Positions 39,136-52,800 of a stretch of DNA of 64,000 nt are shown piece by piece. Both the position numbers and the translations under genes were made by a program. The stretch comes from Limnomonas spitsbergensis (lineage: Eukaryota; Chlorophyta; Chlorophyceae; Chlamydomonadales), in contig JAYJMM010000116.1 in NCBI GenBank assembly GCA_037349105.1, positions 1,488,001-1,552,000 on the forward strand. The letters are read 5' to 3'. Positions within the stretch are counted from its first letter, which is position 1. Each line of letters opens with the position of its first letter. A model generated the notes under the pieces. That model was given only the letters and a program-made list of their open reading frames with translations, was not told the origin of the DNA and did no database searches.

Positions 39136-41163
39136 CATCGCTGTTGAACGTGCATGCTGGTGCGTTAGTGATGTGCTTTGGGGAAGGTTTGCCGCTTGGA
39201 ACCATTAACCCGGAATGAGATGCGGTCATTCACTTCGCGATTCCACTAGTCTGTTCTTATGTTCAGTCTGACATATTATAATATCACAGTGACATTTGTT
39301 ATCCTTCCTGATTTTGTGGGAGGTGCTCGTCTGATCTCCTTGTTACCCATGTCATGTTCTGTGATTACGGCGTATTGTCTGCCTTCTTTAGGTTGCATTC
39401 CCATGCTCCACTCCACTGGTTTGTGGTTGTGAATCGGTTGCCTGCTCAGTTTTTTTTGCCCGCTGTCCCTCGCGCTGTTCTAGGTTATTTAGTGCTCAAA
39501 TTGGTTTGTCGGCACCAGTCACATGCATGACATTCTACAAATATAAAGCCCGCTATGTAAGTTAATGACGTTACCGGTACATGATGCTCACTATTTAAGT
39601 ATGTTTCAGCATGCGCCTGGAAGCTGAGTGGTCAGTCGCGAGGCAGCGATGTTTTGAAGCCCATGTGCATGCGCTACCTCTTCAGGCGCCACCGCTTAAA
39701 TGTAGCAGACTGATGGTTCTGCCGTCAACTGAGGTTGGGCTGGCAGTGCTTTTGTGCGAGCATAGGCACCAATGTCAGGGCGCAGCGCCAGAATATAGCA
39801 AGGAATGGCCTTTATAAATGAGGAAGGCTAAGCGAGCGGCGAAAGAAGGAGCCATGACTGCGATTCTGATGTAGGAAATGGTCCAACCTGAATGTACTGT
39901 TATCAGATTGGACACATGATGTCACGACGTATGGGTGCACCGCACGTATGGGTGGCTCTTACATTCTTTTTGGTTTCGGATCCTGATGGTTTGTGGTACT
40001 TAGTGAATGCCTCGTTCGTTCCAGGCATTCTTCTCTTCTTCCTCAAGTATACACGAAGTTGAATCACCCTGTTTTGTAACACTGTTCTGGGACTAATCGT
40101 CTACCTGTGATAGCTCGGCCCTTTATCAAGGCTAGGAAACTACACTGATCGGAGATCTCTAGTTTATTCTACACTGATCCTTTCTCTCATAAGATATGCT
40201 TGTGAAGCAGGCAACATAAGGAGTGCTCTCTGAGTGACTGCTGAGCGCAGTGATACTTCAGGGTCACTGGTACCTGGCTCGTGACAATGATGTTTCCCTT
40301 TACCTGATTTGGGGGGGGGGTATTCAGACTTTCCACCTGTCCCGGGGTGGGTCCCTCAGCCCTACAAGAGAAAAACTGGCGCACTCATACATGTTTATGA
40401 CGGTGCATACCGGTAACCGCTCGGCACTCATGAGGACGTTATATACTCTTGTAAAATCTTCGATTTTGCAGACCATACAGGGGGGGCAATCTAGCAAAAA
40501 GAGGGTAAATGAAAGCCTTACAGAATCTTATCAAAAAAAAGTCTTTAAGACTTCTCCAAGGCGCCATCATGCTGCGCTATTTTGGGGGGGCTTTTAAGTA
40601 GGGCTTGTTGATGAAATGTTAGTCACACTTTCTGACATGTATTACCGTTCTATCACATGACATGGAGCTGTCACATGTGCAAATGTTGATTGAGATTACC
40701 GATAATTGATGTGGCATTGCTCTGATCTTCGCAAATGACACTCCTTCTTATAGAAATTTTGATTGCAATATGTGGGCAACAGAGAGCAGGCCTGATCCAT
40801 CATCTTGTTCACACTCTGGATCGATACCAAATAATTTGAAACTCGCCAGTTTGTCACAGACGGTAACGAGACCAATGTCACAGTCTTAACTGCATCGGTA
40901 TTCCCTACATTCCATTCCGTATCTTAGCTATGAACAGCTGGAAAACCCTAGTCCTGATCTGGGAAATAAATATATAAACGTATTACCGGAAACCGCTCAC
41001 AAGATGAAGAGGGCAATACAAATACATATTTGAGGTTGCGTCAAAAGCATCGAATGGCATGCCATGGGCCAGCATTCAATCACAGCATGCAAGGAACAAG
41101 CTTGCAGCGTCCGTGCAATCACTCTGCGTAGGAGGCGGGAAGCACTGCAGAGGCCCAGCTGTA
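39136..41163. other. Intergenic, no gene supported
   Basis: Convergent intergenic space between the LRR kinase and the INPP4-like gene. It is AT-richer than its surroundings and has no array and no frame with recognisable domains. A small gene cannot be excluded. Confidence 0.5.
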
Positions 41164-41835
41164 TTACGTCTCCACCTTGCCGCAGAGCTTCCAGTCTGGC
41201 GCCCAACCACTGGGCATGGTCACAAGCTCAAACTCGTTGAAGGCATATGCGCAAGGCTGTCCGTTGTTCTGAGACGTCAGCTCGTACGAAAGCCCCCCCA
41301 TGATGGCCTGGCATAAGGCATGCTGCTGTGTCTGCGTGAGCGCATGCTGCCGGGCCGCCTCCTGCGTGAACGACAGCGCAATCTCCATGGCGGTACGGTC
41401 CTTCCCGCTCTTGCAGTTCACGGCGCGGGTGCCGCCCAGCTCCCTCGTCGTGTCGCGCACCAGCCAGACCGAGTCCACGTCCTTCGGGGCACGCACGCAG
41501 CCCGGGCTGTAGTGCTGGCACAGCGCCCGGAGCGCCGCCGAGGAGGCGTGGCCCGCCTGCACCGCATACTCACTGATTCGCTCCATCGCCTGCCGGTTGA
41601 ACACCTCCTCCGTCGTCGGTCGATCGTTGCCTTGCATAAAGAAGCCGAGGCTCTGGAGCACATTCACGCCGCACGAGAACACCACCGCCGTCACGCCGTA
41701 CGTCCGCGACAGCAAGTCCTCCCGTGAGACGCCGGCCGGCAGCGCAGAGTCAGGCACTGAGTCGCGGTCCAGTGTGAGCACGATGCGGCGGCCCTGTACC
41801 TCGAGAAGGCGCGTGGGCTTGAACAGGTAGCGCAC
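41164..41835 (-). CDS. INPP4-like exon 2 (catalytic)
   Basis: Begins VRYLFKPTRLLEVQGRRIVL after CCGCTGCAG, carries the CKSGKDRT loop and ends GKVET-stop. Confidence 0.85.
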   Translation of the reverse strand: MRYLFKPTRLLEVQGRRIVLTLDRDSVPDSALPAGVSREDLLSRTYGVTAVVFSCGVNVLQSLGFFMQGNDRPTTEEVFNRQAMERISEYAVQAGHASSAALRALCQHYSPGCVRAPKDVDSVWLVRDTTRELGGTRAVNCKSGKDRTAMEIALSFTQEAARQHALTQTQQHALCQAIMGGLSYELTSQNNGQPCAYAFNEFELVTMPSGWAPDWKLCGKVET

Positions 41836-44517
41836 CTGCAGCGGTGTCAATTTCGGCACGCTTCTGCTTTAGTTCAGCTAGGAGCAGCTATAGTCCAGCT
41901 AGGAGCAGCTATAGTTCAGCTAGGAGCAGCTATAGTTCAGCCAGGAGCAGCAATTGTTCAGCCAGGAGCAGCTATAGTTCAGCTAGGAGCAGCTAAGTCC
42001 AGCTAGGAGCAGCTATAGTACAGCTAGGAGCAGCTATAGTTCAGCTAGGAGCAGCTATAGTTCAGCTAGGAGCAGCTTTAGTCCAGCTAGGAGCAGCTAT
42101 AGTTCAGCTGGGAGCAGCTATAGTTCAGCTAGGAGCAGCTATAGTTCAGCTAGGAGCAGCTATAGTCCAGCTAGGAGCAGCTATAGTTCAGCTAGGAGCA
42201 GCTATAGTTCAGCTAGGAGCAGCTATAGTTCAGCTAGGAGCAGCTATAGTTCAGCTAGGAGCAGCTATAGTCCAGCTAGGAGCAGCTATAGTCCAGCTAG
42301 GAGCAGCTATAGTTCAGCTAGGAGCAGCTATAGTCCAGCTAGGAGCAGCTATAGTTCAGCTAGGAGCAGCTATAGTTCAGCTAGGAGCAGCTATAGTTCA
42401 GCTAGGAGCAGCTATAGTTCAGCTAGGAGCAGCTATAGTTCAGCTAGGAGCAGCTATAGTTCAGCTAGGAGCAGCTATAGTTCAGCTAGGAGCAGCTATA
42501 GTTCAGCTAGGAGCAGCTATAGTTCAGCTAGGAGCAGCTATAGTCCAGCTAGGAGCAGCTATAGTTCAGCTAGGAGCAGCTATAGTTCAGCTAGGAGCAG
42601 CTATAGTTCAGCTAGGAGCAGCTATAGTTCAGCTAGGAGCAGCTATAGTCCAGCTAGGAGCAGCTATAGTCCAGCTAGGAGCAGCTATAGTTCAGCTAGG
42701 AGCAGCTATAGTCCAGCTAGGAGCAGCTATAGTTCAGCTAGGAGCAGCTATAGTTCAGCTAGGAGCAGCTATAGTTCAGCTAGGAGCAGCTATAGTTCAG
42801 CTAGGAGCAGCTATAGTTCAGCTAGGAGCAGCTTTAGTTCAGCTAGGAGCAGCTATAGTTCAGCCCTGTTGCTTGTGCCTCCGGGCACTGGCCAATCATG
42901 GTTTGTTTTCAACCGACTTGGAAGTGGCTGTCTTAGCAACAACTGCCTTCAGTTGACCTGTTTTGCACTAAAGACAACACTGACCTGCATGCTGCTGGAG
43001 ACTTCGTCGAGCGCCCCGCGCATGTCTTGCAAGTAGGCGCCTTCTCGGTCATTGAGGTCGCTGAGCAGGCTCTGCTGCACGTACAGGAAGCTGCCGCTGC
43101 GCATGGCACTTTCCATGGACCCCTGCTTGGTGCACATGGCTGTGATGGCCTTGATCACGAGCGGAAGTGCCTGGCTCACGCAGCACACGCGCCGCGTCTC
43201 AATCTCCTCGTGCACTTGCTCGAGCACGGACAGGCCCATCTGGGACAGCGCGGCCTGCCGCACCGGGGCCGCGGCCTGCTGGCAGGAGTTGGCAAGGTTG
43301 ATGAGGCCCCACAGCCCCATGCCCCGCGGCTTCCTGCCATGCGTGGCAAAGCCGCCGCTGCGCAGGTACGATGCGACCTCGGTCACTGAGCCGTCCTTGT
43401 GCCGCAGCTGCAGGCTGTGCACCCGTGCGTTGATGGTCATGGCTTGCACCTCATCCATCTTCTTGGCGTCGCTGGGCCTCAGGTGCGGGAACTGTGTCAT
43501 GAAAGCAATGTGCTTGCTGAAGGCTGGGCCCTGTGCCCGCAGGTACTCAATCGCGTTGTTGAGCGGCACGATGCTGCAGACCTCCTCTAGCTCGCCGCCG
43601 TCCTCTAGCAGCAGCAGCGGCTGCCGCGAGATTGGGGGTAGCGACCTGGTGGACTGCATGAGCAGGTCAAAGGCAAAGTGCCGAGCAGCTGGGCCAGCCG
43701 GAACTGCGCGGGTGCTCCTGCTGCTGGTCAGCTTGGCCAAGTGCTGCACTGCGTGCTTGCCAGCGCGCCGCAGGGACTTCAGGACATCGAGGGCGTCCAC
43801 TTTGTCTCTGGCCGTGTATGACTCCAACACGTTCGCGAGACTCTGAAAGATGGCCTGCTGCTCGACGTCGTCGTACGGCAGGGAGTAGAAAGTGGAGGTG
43901 GAATCCAGCGCTGTGGTCACCGAGCTGAGGTGCGCAAGCATGCGGAGTCCCGGCCGGGTGTCTGTGCCAGAGGCTACAGCAGTGACAGCCAGCTTCAGTG
44001 TCTGATCGGGCAGCCGATTGGCCTTCAAGACTAGGATCACGTCTTGCAGCTGATCACGCTCCTGCTTGGACAGCGGCAGGTCCTTCCTCGCGCCCTTCCA
44101 TCGATGTTCTGTCACGCCCACCCAGCTCAAAATGTATCGAGCTGTCCGCAGCACCACGAACGGGAGCGCTATCAATATGATCATAGCCACGTCCTTGATG
44201 CCTTGCCCTAGCTTTCCGCGGCAGCGCGTGTCGAACTGGTTGAGGAGGCCCATGCGCTGCATGTCGCTTCCCGCTGAGTCCTTGGCCTGATCATCCTGGG
44301 AGCCGTCTGGGACGAAGGAGGAGGAATTTACGTCTATCGCTCCTTCCTCAGCAGCAGATCCTACCAGGGCCTTATCAGAAAGTCGCCGAGTTGGCATCAG
44401 CATTGGGCAGGACCTTGACTGCAAACTGACGTGACACACCGCGTCTCTGCAGCGTTCGGGAGGCGGAAATATTAGGTGTGGCCTGGTTGACCATCGGCGT
44501 ATAAATTCAATGGACAT
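41164..44517 (-). CDS. Inositol polyphosphate 4-phosphatase-like protein, 2 exons
   Basis: Exon 1 is 44517-42985 (511 codons from ATG 44517) and exon 2 is 41835-41164 (223 codons plus stop), joined in phase 0 at ATGCAG|GTCAGT and CTGCAG|GTGCGC; predicted 734 aa. Residues 652-659 are CKSGKDRT, the CX5R phosphatase signature (CKSAKDRT in animal INPP4; CKSGKDRT in bacterial SopB/IpgD). The C-terminus YAFNEFEL...GKVET closely follows the INPP4 ending (YAFN...GKVET), and GVNVLQSLGFF and MERISEYAVQ fit the catalytic domain. A hydrophobic segment lies at about 110-132 (MIILIALPFVVL), so the protein may be membrane-anchored. It should remove the 4-phosphate of PI(3,4)P2 or related inositides. No C2 domain was recognised. 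Upstream exons are possible. Confidence 0.85.
41868..42865. repeat. 21-bp minisatellite filling the INPP4-like intron
   Basis: About 47 copies of agttcagctaggagcagctat (variants tcc/ttc, ttt/tat, gcc/gct). The intron (41836-42984) consists almost only of this array. Confidence 0.97.
42985..44517 (-). CDS. INPP4-like exon 1
   Basis: 511 codons from ATG 44517 to SSSMQ at the donor. It includes the hydrophobic segment (110-132), helical regions, and GFATHGRKPRGMGLWGLINL near the end. The stretch after the donor soon reaches a stop, supporting splicing. Confidence 0.8.
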
Positions 44518-46679
44518 GGGAAGGAATTAGGAAGGTGAGCTATTTTTCAGGTTGGCCATACCTCGGTGTTTTGCTAAACTCGTCCACTCTCTCTCTTGAT
44601 GTGCCTCATAAATGGCTGGCCCCGCACGCCTAATGGCGAAACCGCACACCTTGAACCGCCTGCCTTTAACCACCCATATGTCACGCAAATGTACGACAAG
44701 TGTGAACTTAGAGGGTCGGGTCATTGATTTCTTGACATGGGAACGAATCACCCCCCACACACACACACCTCCCCCCCCCATCTAGAACAAATTCCCTCAT
44801 ACAGTCATGAAGGTGGCATGGCTGCATCATGGTCCTAGGCTCCTGACAGTGTATGGTAGCTGGAGTTGAGCTTGCTCAATCCCTAGTCCCTACCAGCCCA
44901 CTCGAAGTAATAACGACGCTACACTTCTGGGCCCGCTTAATGCTCAGCCACGTCGGCAAACACAAAGTCAGCTAGGAAAGTGAAGGGAGAAGGCACAAGC
45001 AGAAAGAGAGGAAAGCAAGTTCATGTTCCTAAAACAAGAACTACAAAAGTCCAGGCAAAGCGTATCCCATGCCCCTGAAAAGACAAGGCAGCAAAAAAAT
45101 CCAGCTACAAGTTCCACCAGCCCACTCGAGTGTAAAGCAGAGGCCAGCAATTTGTCACCATCATGAGCTGGTTCATCAGAATTAGATCACTGGTGTGTGC
45201 AGAAGGGACAGGCTGGCGAACATCACTTGTTGTCAGGTCCAGCTGTATCAAATTCCAGTATTTCTTTAGGGCTGATACCGAATTATCGACTGTTCTGATT
45301 GCTTTGCCATATAGTATGATACCGTTTAACCGTATAGGTTTAACCGTATAGACAGCCATGAAAACAGTTGTTGTCAAGCATCTTTCAAGAGGCATCCATA
45401 TGGGACAAGGCATGTTCAGAAGAGCTGAAGTACCGATACTGTCATGCCTTGTTCTATGTTAGCATGTTTCAGCTAAAAGCTACACTATGGTCTCAGTTGT
45501 GGGCGGCAGGTTTGGCAAGCCTTGCTGCTCGACCTCGGCCATGGCAGGTTTGGTTCCAGTGGGTTCCAGTGGCAGTCCCCCGAAGGTGGTTTGGCTCACA
45601 CAAAGATTTAACAGATTCATGCCCAAGGACATAACTGACTAGCCGATTTAAAATGAGACCCACACTTTCACTCATGCCAACGAAATCGTCATATTTTCCT
45701 CTCTCGCCAGTCATCCAGCAGCCTAAACATATAATATCGATCGGCAAGGTCGATCAACTGTGCAAGAGTGCAAAACCAACGACGCAAATGCTCGTGAAAC
45801 TCTTTTAAATAAATACTCTTATTTGTAAATGCTTTTAGTCCACATAGTTTTATTCATTCACTCTGATGTAATAACCGGCCTCTACTGACACTACCCACAG
45901 TCCAGCATACCGAGGAGGAGCCTTTTTGAGCAGGGCCCAGAGGTGTCCCGTCATTGACCCACAGTCCAGCATACCCAGTTAGGTTTCCATAACAGAATTT
46001 TCGGCGCGGTGAGGAGTCTGCTCCCAAGACATACAGATTTCAGACTTAACGTAGCTTCCAGGCAGCTTCCAGGTAGCCACTGAACAAAATTGACGGTCAA
46101 GTCACCGTCCTCCTAGAGAGGGTGGCAGATCTAATAGAGTTCAGCACCACTGGAGAACCTTACCACTTGTCCTCCTTCTGGCCCCATTTCATGCCAGGTG
46201 CCATCCGCATCCTGCGTCCTCGTTGTTGCCTGTTGATCACCTGCAGAGCGAATCAATGTCGCGTCAATACAAGAGGAGCAATCCAACTGTCCAAGATCTG
46301 TCCTAGCTGAACTCCGAAGGTGGGCCGTATGCCAGCCTCAACAAGATTATTTTAACTACCAACCACCTTCAGCACTTCACGGGTATGTCGACCGTGGAAT
46401 ACAAAACAAGACTGACTCCTCCTCTTAAGGAAACCATGACGGTGGTTGCGGGCAGGAACGTCGTTCACACCATGGTATTAGGTGCTAATGACGCTCATCG
46501 CAAGGTGCACAAGAAAACGACGCCCCATTCCAGAAATATCAGGATCCAGACTGACAGAAAGACTGACTGACACAGGGTGACTCCAGGGGCTTCGCCCCCA
46601 CAGCGACCTTCCGCCGCCCGGGGAGGCTCTGCCGAAAACAGACACCCTGTTCCCCCACTCTGCCCGAGGCTCCACTCAC
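44518..46679. other. Intergenic with partial SINE-like repeats
   Basis: No gene recognised. About 44905-44990 (inverted) and 45910-45950 (direct, 'gagcctttttgagcagggcc' then 'cagaggtgt') are partial copies of the interspersed family seen complete near 56-57 kb. A short (ac)n tract lies at about 44755-44768. Confidence 0.5.
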
Positions 46680-46832
46680 AGGTACTCCCAAGAGGGAGGG
46701 CGGGGCTTCTCTCTGGTTTCTTTCTCTATCCGCAAGCTCAGCGGCGCCGTCAGCGGCATCATGGAAGGCCTCATCCACGTCCACCATGGAGTGGGGGCAA
46801 GGAATCAGGCCCAGCTGCTTGAGAGTCATGAC
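46680..46832 (-). CDS. Probable last exon of membrane protein gene
   Basis: 51 codons: VMTLKQLGLIPCPHSMVDVD, EAFHDAADGAAELADRE, up to LLGVP at a good donor (CCT|GTGAGT). Acceptor GCTTGCAG. Phase 0 matches the preceding exon if that one ends at 47126. Reading through the donor reaches a stop at 46539. Whether it belongs to this gene is inferred. Confidence 0.5.
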
Positions 46833-49800
46833 CTGCAAGCAGCGTGCAGCAAAATGGTAGGCATGGTAGGCATGCTTGCACCACGCAACACAAGGGAGGC
46901 ATGCGTGCAATCCCTCTTTCTTGATTAAATGTTCATATACCCTTCATCCCTGTTCCTCGGGTTATCCGTTCATGTCTCATATTTATTCGCGACTTCAGCG
47001 AAAGCACCCACACTCTCAGGTTAAGCGTTCCAACATACCATTGTCTGCCTCGTTCATGCAGGAAAAAACAGTCTGGCTGAAGAGATCTAGGCTGGAGCTT
47101 CCACCAAGTCCAAAGAGTTACCCACTGAGCTAGGGATGTGTTGCTCAGGCTTCTTCTCCAGCTCAAACAGCAGGGACGTAAGGAAGGCGACGCGATCGTC
47201 CAGGGAGCCTCTGAATGCGTACAGGCCGCTGACGGGGCAGTCCAAGTCCTGGAGAACATACACAATTGATATTCAAAACGACACATCGGGATGCCCTCCG
47301 TCAAAGCTAGCCCAATACCAGCAGCAAGGATTGGGCAGAAGGATGCATGCTATTGACCTGTCTATAATTGGTACCAAACACAGCCCTAACTTGCGCCGGC
47401 AGCGCCTGCACTGGTGTATGTGGGTAACATGTACAGAGGAGCGAGGCGGAGCAGCCTTGGATACGTTCACGAGTCTCATCCCAGCACGTGGATCTTTCAC
47501 CTTGAGCACTAGCGTGTTGAGCGACAGCAGGCCGAACAGGGCCCCGAAGAAGAGACTTCTTTCCACGGGTACTTGAAGGGGTGCATTCCATACCGAAGCG
47601 TCCACCTCAGATGCGTCGAAGACCAGGAAGCAAGCCACGAAGATGACTTCCATGCCGTGCATGAAAACCTGACATCAGCATCAGGGAGGCAGGGTTGACA
47701 CCAGTGTTAAGCCAGTGCGGTCCTTCCGGTAACTTAATTACGTAGTTGAGTTTCAGTCACTGTAATTTCATGGCAAATTCAGCTATGTTACCAGGACGGG
47801 GCTGTAATTACTTACACAATTTCTGAATGACAGCGCAATTGCACAGCATTGGTTGTCACAGGGGCAGACAGAGAGGGGCGGTAGGTGACTGAAATTAAGG
47901 AGTAGCAGACGTAAGGGAGGCAGGGTTGAATCAGGGGCGGGCCGAGGAGGCGGTAGGTGACTGAAATTAAGGAGTAGCAGACGTAAGGGAGGCAGGGTTG
48001 AATCAGGGGCGGGCCGAGGAGGCGGTAGGGGACTGGAATTAAGACCTAGCAGACATAAGGGAGGCAGGGTTGAATCAGGGGCGGGCCGAGGAGGCGGTAG
48101 GGGACTGGAATTAAGACCTAGCAGACGTAAGGGAGGCAGGGTTGAATCAGGGGCGGGCCGAGGGGGCGGTAGGGGACTGGAATTAAGACCTAGCAGACGT
48201 AAGGGAGGCAGGGTTGAATCAGGGGCGGGCCGAGGAGGCGGTAGGGGACTGGAATTAAGACCTAGCAGACGTAAGGGAGGCAGGGTTGAATCAGGGGCGG
48301 GCCGAGGAGGCGGTAGGGGACTGGAATTAAGACCTAGCAGACGGAAGGGAGGCAGGGTTGAATCAGGGGCGGGCCGAGGAGGCGGTAGGGGACTGGAATT
48401 AAGACCTAGCAGACGTAAGGGAGGCAGGGTTGAATCAGGGGCGGGCCGAGGGGGCGGTAGGGGACTGGAATTAAGACCTAGCAGACGTAAGGGAGGCAGG
48501 GTTGAATCAGGGGCGGGCCGAGGAGGCGGTAGGGGACTGGAATTAAGACCTAGCAGACGTAAGGGAGGCAGGGTTGAATCAGGGGCGGGCCGAGGAGGCG
48601 GTAGGGGACTGGAATTAAGACCTAGCAGACGTAAGGGAGGCAGGGTTGAATCAGGGGCGGGCCGAGGAGGCGGTAGGGGACTGGAATTAAGACCTAGCAG
48701 ACGTAAGGGAGGCAGGGTTGAATCAGGGGCGGGCCGAGGAGGCGGTAGGGGACTGGAATTAAGACCTAGCAGACGTAAGGGAGGCAGGGTTGAATCAGGG
48801 GCGGGCCGAGGAGGCGGTAGGGGACTGAAATTAAGACCTAGCAGACGTAAGAAGGGGACGTAAGTACGACAGGGTTGAAACAGGACCAGGGCGGAGGACC
48901 GAGGGGGGCGGCAGGGAACTGGGATGAAGAGGTGGAAGCAGGAGACTTTAGCAGGTTGAGAGGCGGATAGCAGATGTGCAGAAGTTCAGCGTCGACAACA
49001 AATCTATACCAAGTTGTTACCATCTAGTCTGAACGCCAACGCAGGTCAACTCACGGCATGGACACAAAACTGCACTACAAAAAAGTCGTTCTCATACTAA
49101 GAAACACACGCATTCAAGCGTAAGTCATCAGCCATTGCAAAGTCCCAGGCTCCCAGCCTACACGATCTTACCATCGATTGGCTGGGCACCTCTTTGGTGG
49201 CTCTATGTCACCTCCTTTCATTCATTTGGATCAGTAAAAACCCCAGCGCACGTTCATGGGGAGAACCATGGCCTGGGTTTTTGTGTCCTCTTTATTTTCA
49301 GGACTAACTCGCGTGTGAGTCCTATGGCCCCTAAGCACTCCAAACACTGCACAAATCTGAATTCTGACAAAACAAACGGCCTTCGAAATAACATCTGGAT
49401 ACAAAGGCTGAGGTTGAGCTCAAAAATGCTGTACCAGGGCTTCAATAAGGCAGAGCCGGAGTTGTCAAGATGCGGCCACCATAAAGGAACTTGTTTTCTA
49501 TTAATAGCGGCCATTTGCATAGTAAACCAGAGGCTGAACCTGAGTTAATAGCAAGGCTGAACCAGAGCTCTCCAGACTTGAACTCACCCAATGCAAAACC
49601 GGCAAGATGGACGCCGCCACTGCCGATCTTCGACTCTGGGCGTCTGCTAGCTGCTTGCATGCGTCCACCAGGCCTGACACGGGCACGCCCTGACTCTAAT
49701 GATGCGGAAGTGGTCCAGGGGAGGGTGGGCATTCAGTACACGCTTGTATCATGTATTCGTGTGAGGACGCGTATTCAGCAGTGCTGTGCCATTGCACCGT

Positions 49801-52800
49801 AAGTCAGAAATAGTGTTAGTAATTACGGTCCCTTACCAATTACCAGGAAAACTAGCTGAATCTGCCTTGAAGCTATGGTGACTGAAACTCAGCTACGTAA
49901 TTCAGCCACGGTAAGGTCCGTGATTGGACCTTACCTGAGATTTGAAGGGTGCATCGCATTATATAAATACAGTGCATGCCTGACCCCTAACTCTAACCCA
50001 TTGACCCTAACACACATACCTGCATGCCTAAACCTCAACCCCTGAACACATACCTGCATGCCTAAACCTCAACCCCTAAACACATACCTGCATGCCAACC
50101 AGCAAGCTCAAGATGTTCATGTAAGTGCCGCCGCAGGTGAAGGGGCTTTGCTGCATTGGGCAAGGGCATGCAGACACACGGGGTTCACATGCCAGTCACA
50201 AAACACAGGTTCGTAGAGTAGATGTGCTTCGAATACTTTCGACTGCAGATTCAGGCACACTTGCACGGGCAACATGCCCCACCGACCCATACCAACATAT
50301 AGGAACAGGGCTCCATGTGACCGAAGGGTGATGCATCAGGATGTACGCCAACGTAATATCATAGACGTTTTGACAATTTAAAACTTGCAGCCGCAAAACT
50401 ATCCTCCTTTCTTTTGATGCAGCATGCCCTTCCTACCCACCCGCTCGCCCCAGCGCCTAGGAACCCGCCTCACCATGTCCGACGGGTTGTAAACCTCCTC
50501 CTTCATATATAGCCTGCGGAAGAAAACAACCAGATGTTTACGAGAAAAAGTGTATGCGCCAGCAGAGCTCAGGTGCACTGCCTGCGCATCTGCACTTACA
50601 TCAGCACTAGTTAGTTCAGCGCACAGCCCACATTCTAAACCAACAATTTCCCTATTTTTTTACCTTAATATTTTTGGCCAGTAAGCTATGCGGGAAAATA
50701 ATGGCATTGATACCTGGCCCCTGCAACGACCCACCACAGCCATTCCTGACCATCTGGGCATGGAGCCATCAGCCCTCCATCTTCCCTGTTGGTGTCGGGA
50801 CCCTTGGAGTGCTCCCCTAACAGTATAATTACAGCATCAGGGCCCTCCCCCCCCATGCTGGCCGTCAAACTCCCGCGTCCTAAACCATACAGGCCCCAGT
50901 ATGCCTCGCATGCCAAACGATGGCGGCTATTAGCTCGAGCTGAACCCTGATACCCTGCTGGTTGCTAGTCCCCTGCGTTTTGAACCAAAAAAGCTCCAGT
51001 ACTTCACTCATCGTATACTCGAGGCCATCAGGGCTCAGGACCCTGACCCCCTGCAGGCCGGACATGCCCTCAAGGCTGAACCCTTTAACCCCAGCCTGTC
51101 TCATTCACCCTTCACCCATGGCCATCGGGGCATTAAACCCTGACGCCTTCGCTGGCAGATAACACCCTCGCATTTCTACATTTCAGCCCAGTGTGTGTTC
51201 ACTCGCCCTTAACTGATGGCCATCAGGGTCCTGAACTCTTAACCCCCCCGCTGGCCCACCCCCCTGCTGGCCAAAAGGACCTTACAAAGGAAACCCTGAA
51301 GCCCTATTGTGCCTCACTCACCGTACACTCATGGCCATCAGGGCCCTGTACTCCTGGTCTTGGCAGCTGACAAACATCTGCTGCACCAGCAGCTCCAAGG
51401 CAAACACCTCGCCATATGTCTCTTGCACAATGTTCATTTGACGCTGCTCGGATACACATGACCAACAGTGAGCAGGGGTGGGACGAGATATACTTGGGGG
51501 CATGAAAAAAATTGCAAAAATCCACGGCAGGGTCTGGAGTGAGGTAACCATGACAGAGCATAATCCCAGCAGCAATGAGGTGCCATGGAAAGAGGAAGGT
51601 GTGGGATGCTCTGCAACCCGAGGCACAATAAGCATCAGCGATGAGGATCCATGAAAGATGGCATGGGGAGCTCTGCCACTTGCGTCATCATCAGGCGTCG
51701 GAAAAAAAACCCTAGGTTGCTTCAATTACCTCGTACAAGAACAGGAATGTCTGGCCTGAAGGCAAAACAGGAGAAACATACACTTGTTAGGACACACATT
51801 ACGGGCAGGACGACAACACTTCACAAATTCAAAATCTGGGCATGGAAATGCATCTTAGGGTTCAACTACACTTACAGCTTCCGCAACTTACTGCGCGCGT
51901 CACCATGCTGAAAATTGAAGGGATCAGAGCTCCAAACTCACCGGTAAACACGCTGTACACTATTGATAGAAGACCAAAGAAACTGCGGACACAAGTAGGG
52001 GACAGAGTCAGGGACTGCATTGCATAATGAAAGCAATGTCCTAACCTTTGCTCACATCCCCTTCCCCTAGGCTACAAAGTTTGACCTTGGATGAGGGACC
52101 TCCGTGCAGCCAGCTCAGCTACTCTGACCCCTGGCCGTGGGCTACTAGGGCTTCCTTCCAATTGGCTCAGTGCTGACCACTCAGCAGCCACACAAGTGGT
52201 CTGGCGCGTATAATTAAGCACTGACACTGGTACCCAGAATATGCCCTTGAGTTCGCATCCGCAATATCCTCATGGAACATGCGGTATCCAAAGCACCAGC
52301 ATTTGAGGCTTTGACTGACGAGACTGAGGAATCCAGTGCCAATTGTAGCGTGATTCAGCTTGATTTCGGCCTTTGGACAGGGAGGCCGGGGGCAGCAAGC
52401 GCTCCTGCTGATGCCACAAGGCTGATCAAGGTTTGATCCTGAATGGCTCAGTGGCGGCGACCGGACGCACTAAATAAAAACTGGGAATAACCAGGGTGAA
52501 ACATCACCGCCTTACACAGCTGCACCTCTTGACCAAGCACACCTTGTCTCAAAATTTGAATCCTGCAATGAAAGCAGGTAAAATATTTAAGTGGGAATTT
52601 TGCCATGGAGACAGGGGGGAGAACTTGAGAATTTGCCTCAAAAAATGCTTCATGCTGGCTTGGGATAAGTCAACGTCCATCAGGTGCTCAACCCTCATCC
52701 CCCATACACAGGACAGTTGGATCAAAGGTGTACAAGTATGGATTTTTAAATCTAAACGGCACCAGCCAAGAAGGTGGCAATTCACAGATACAGGCAACAT

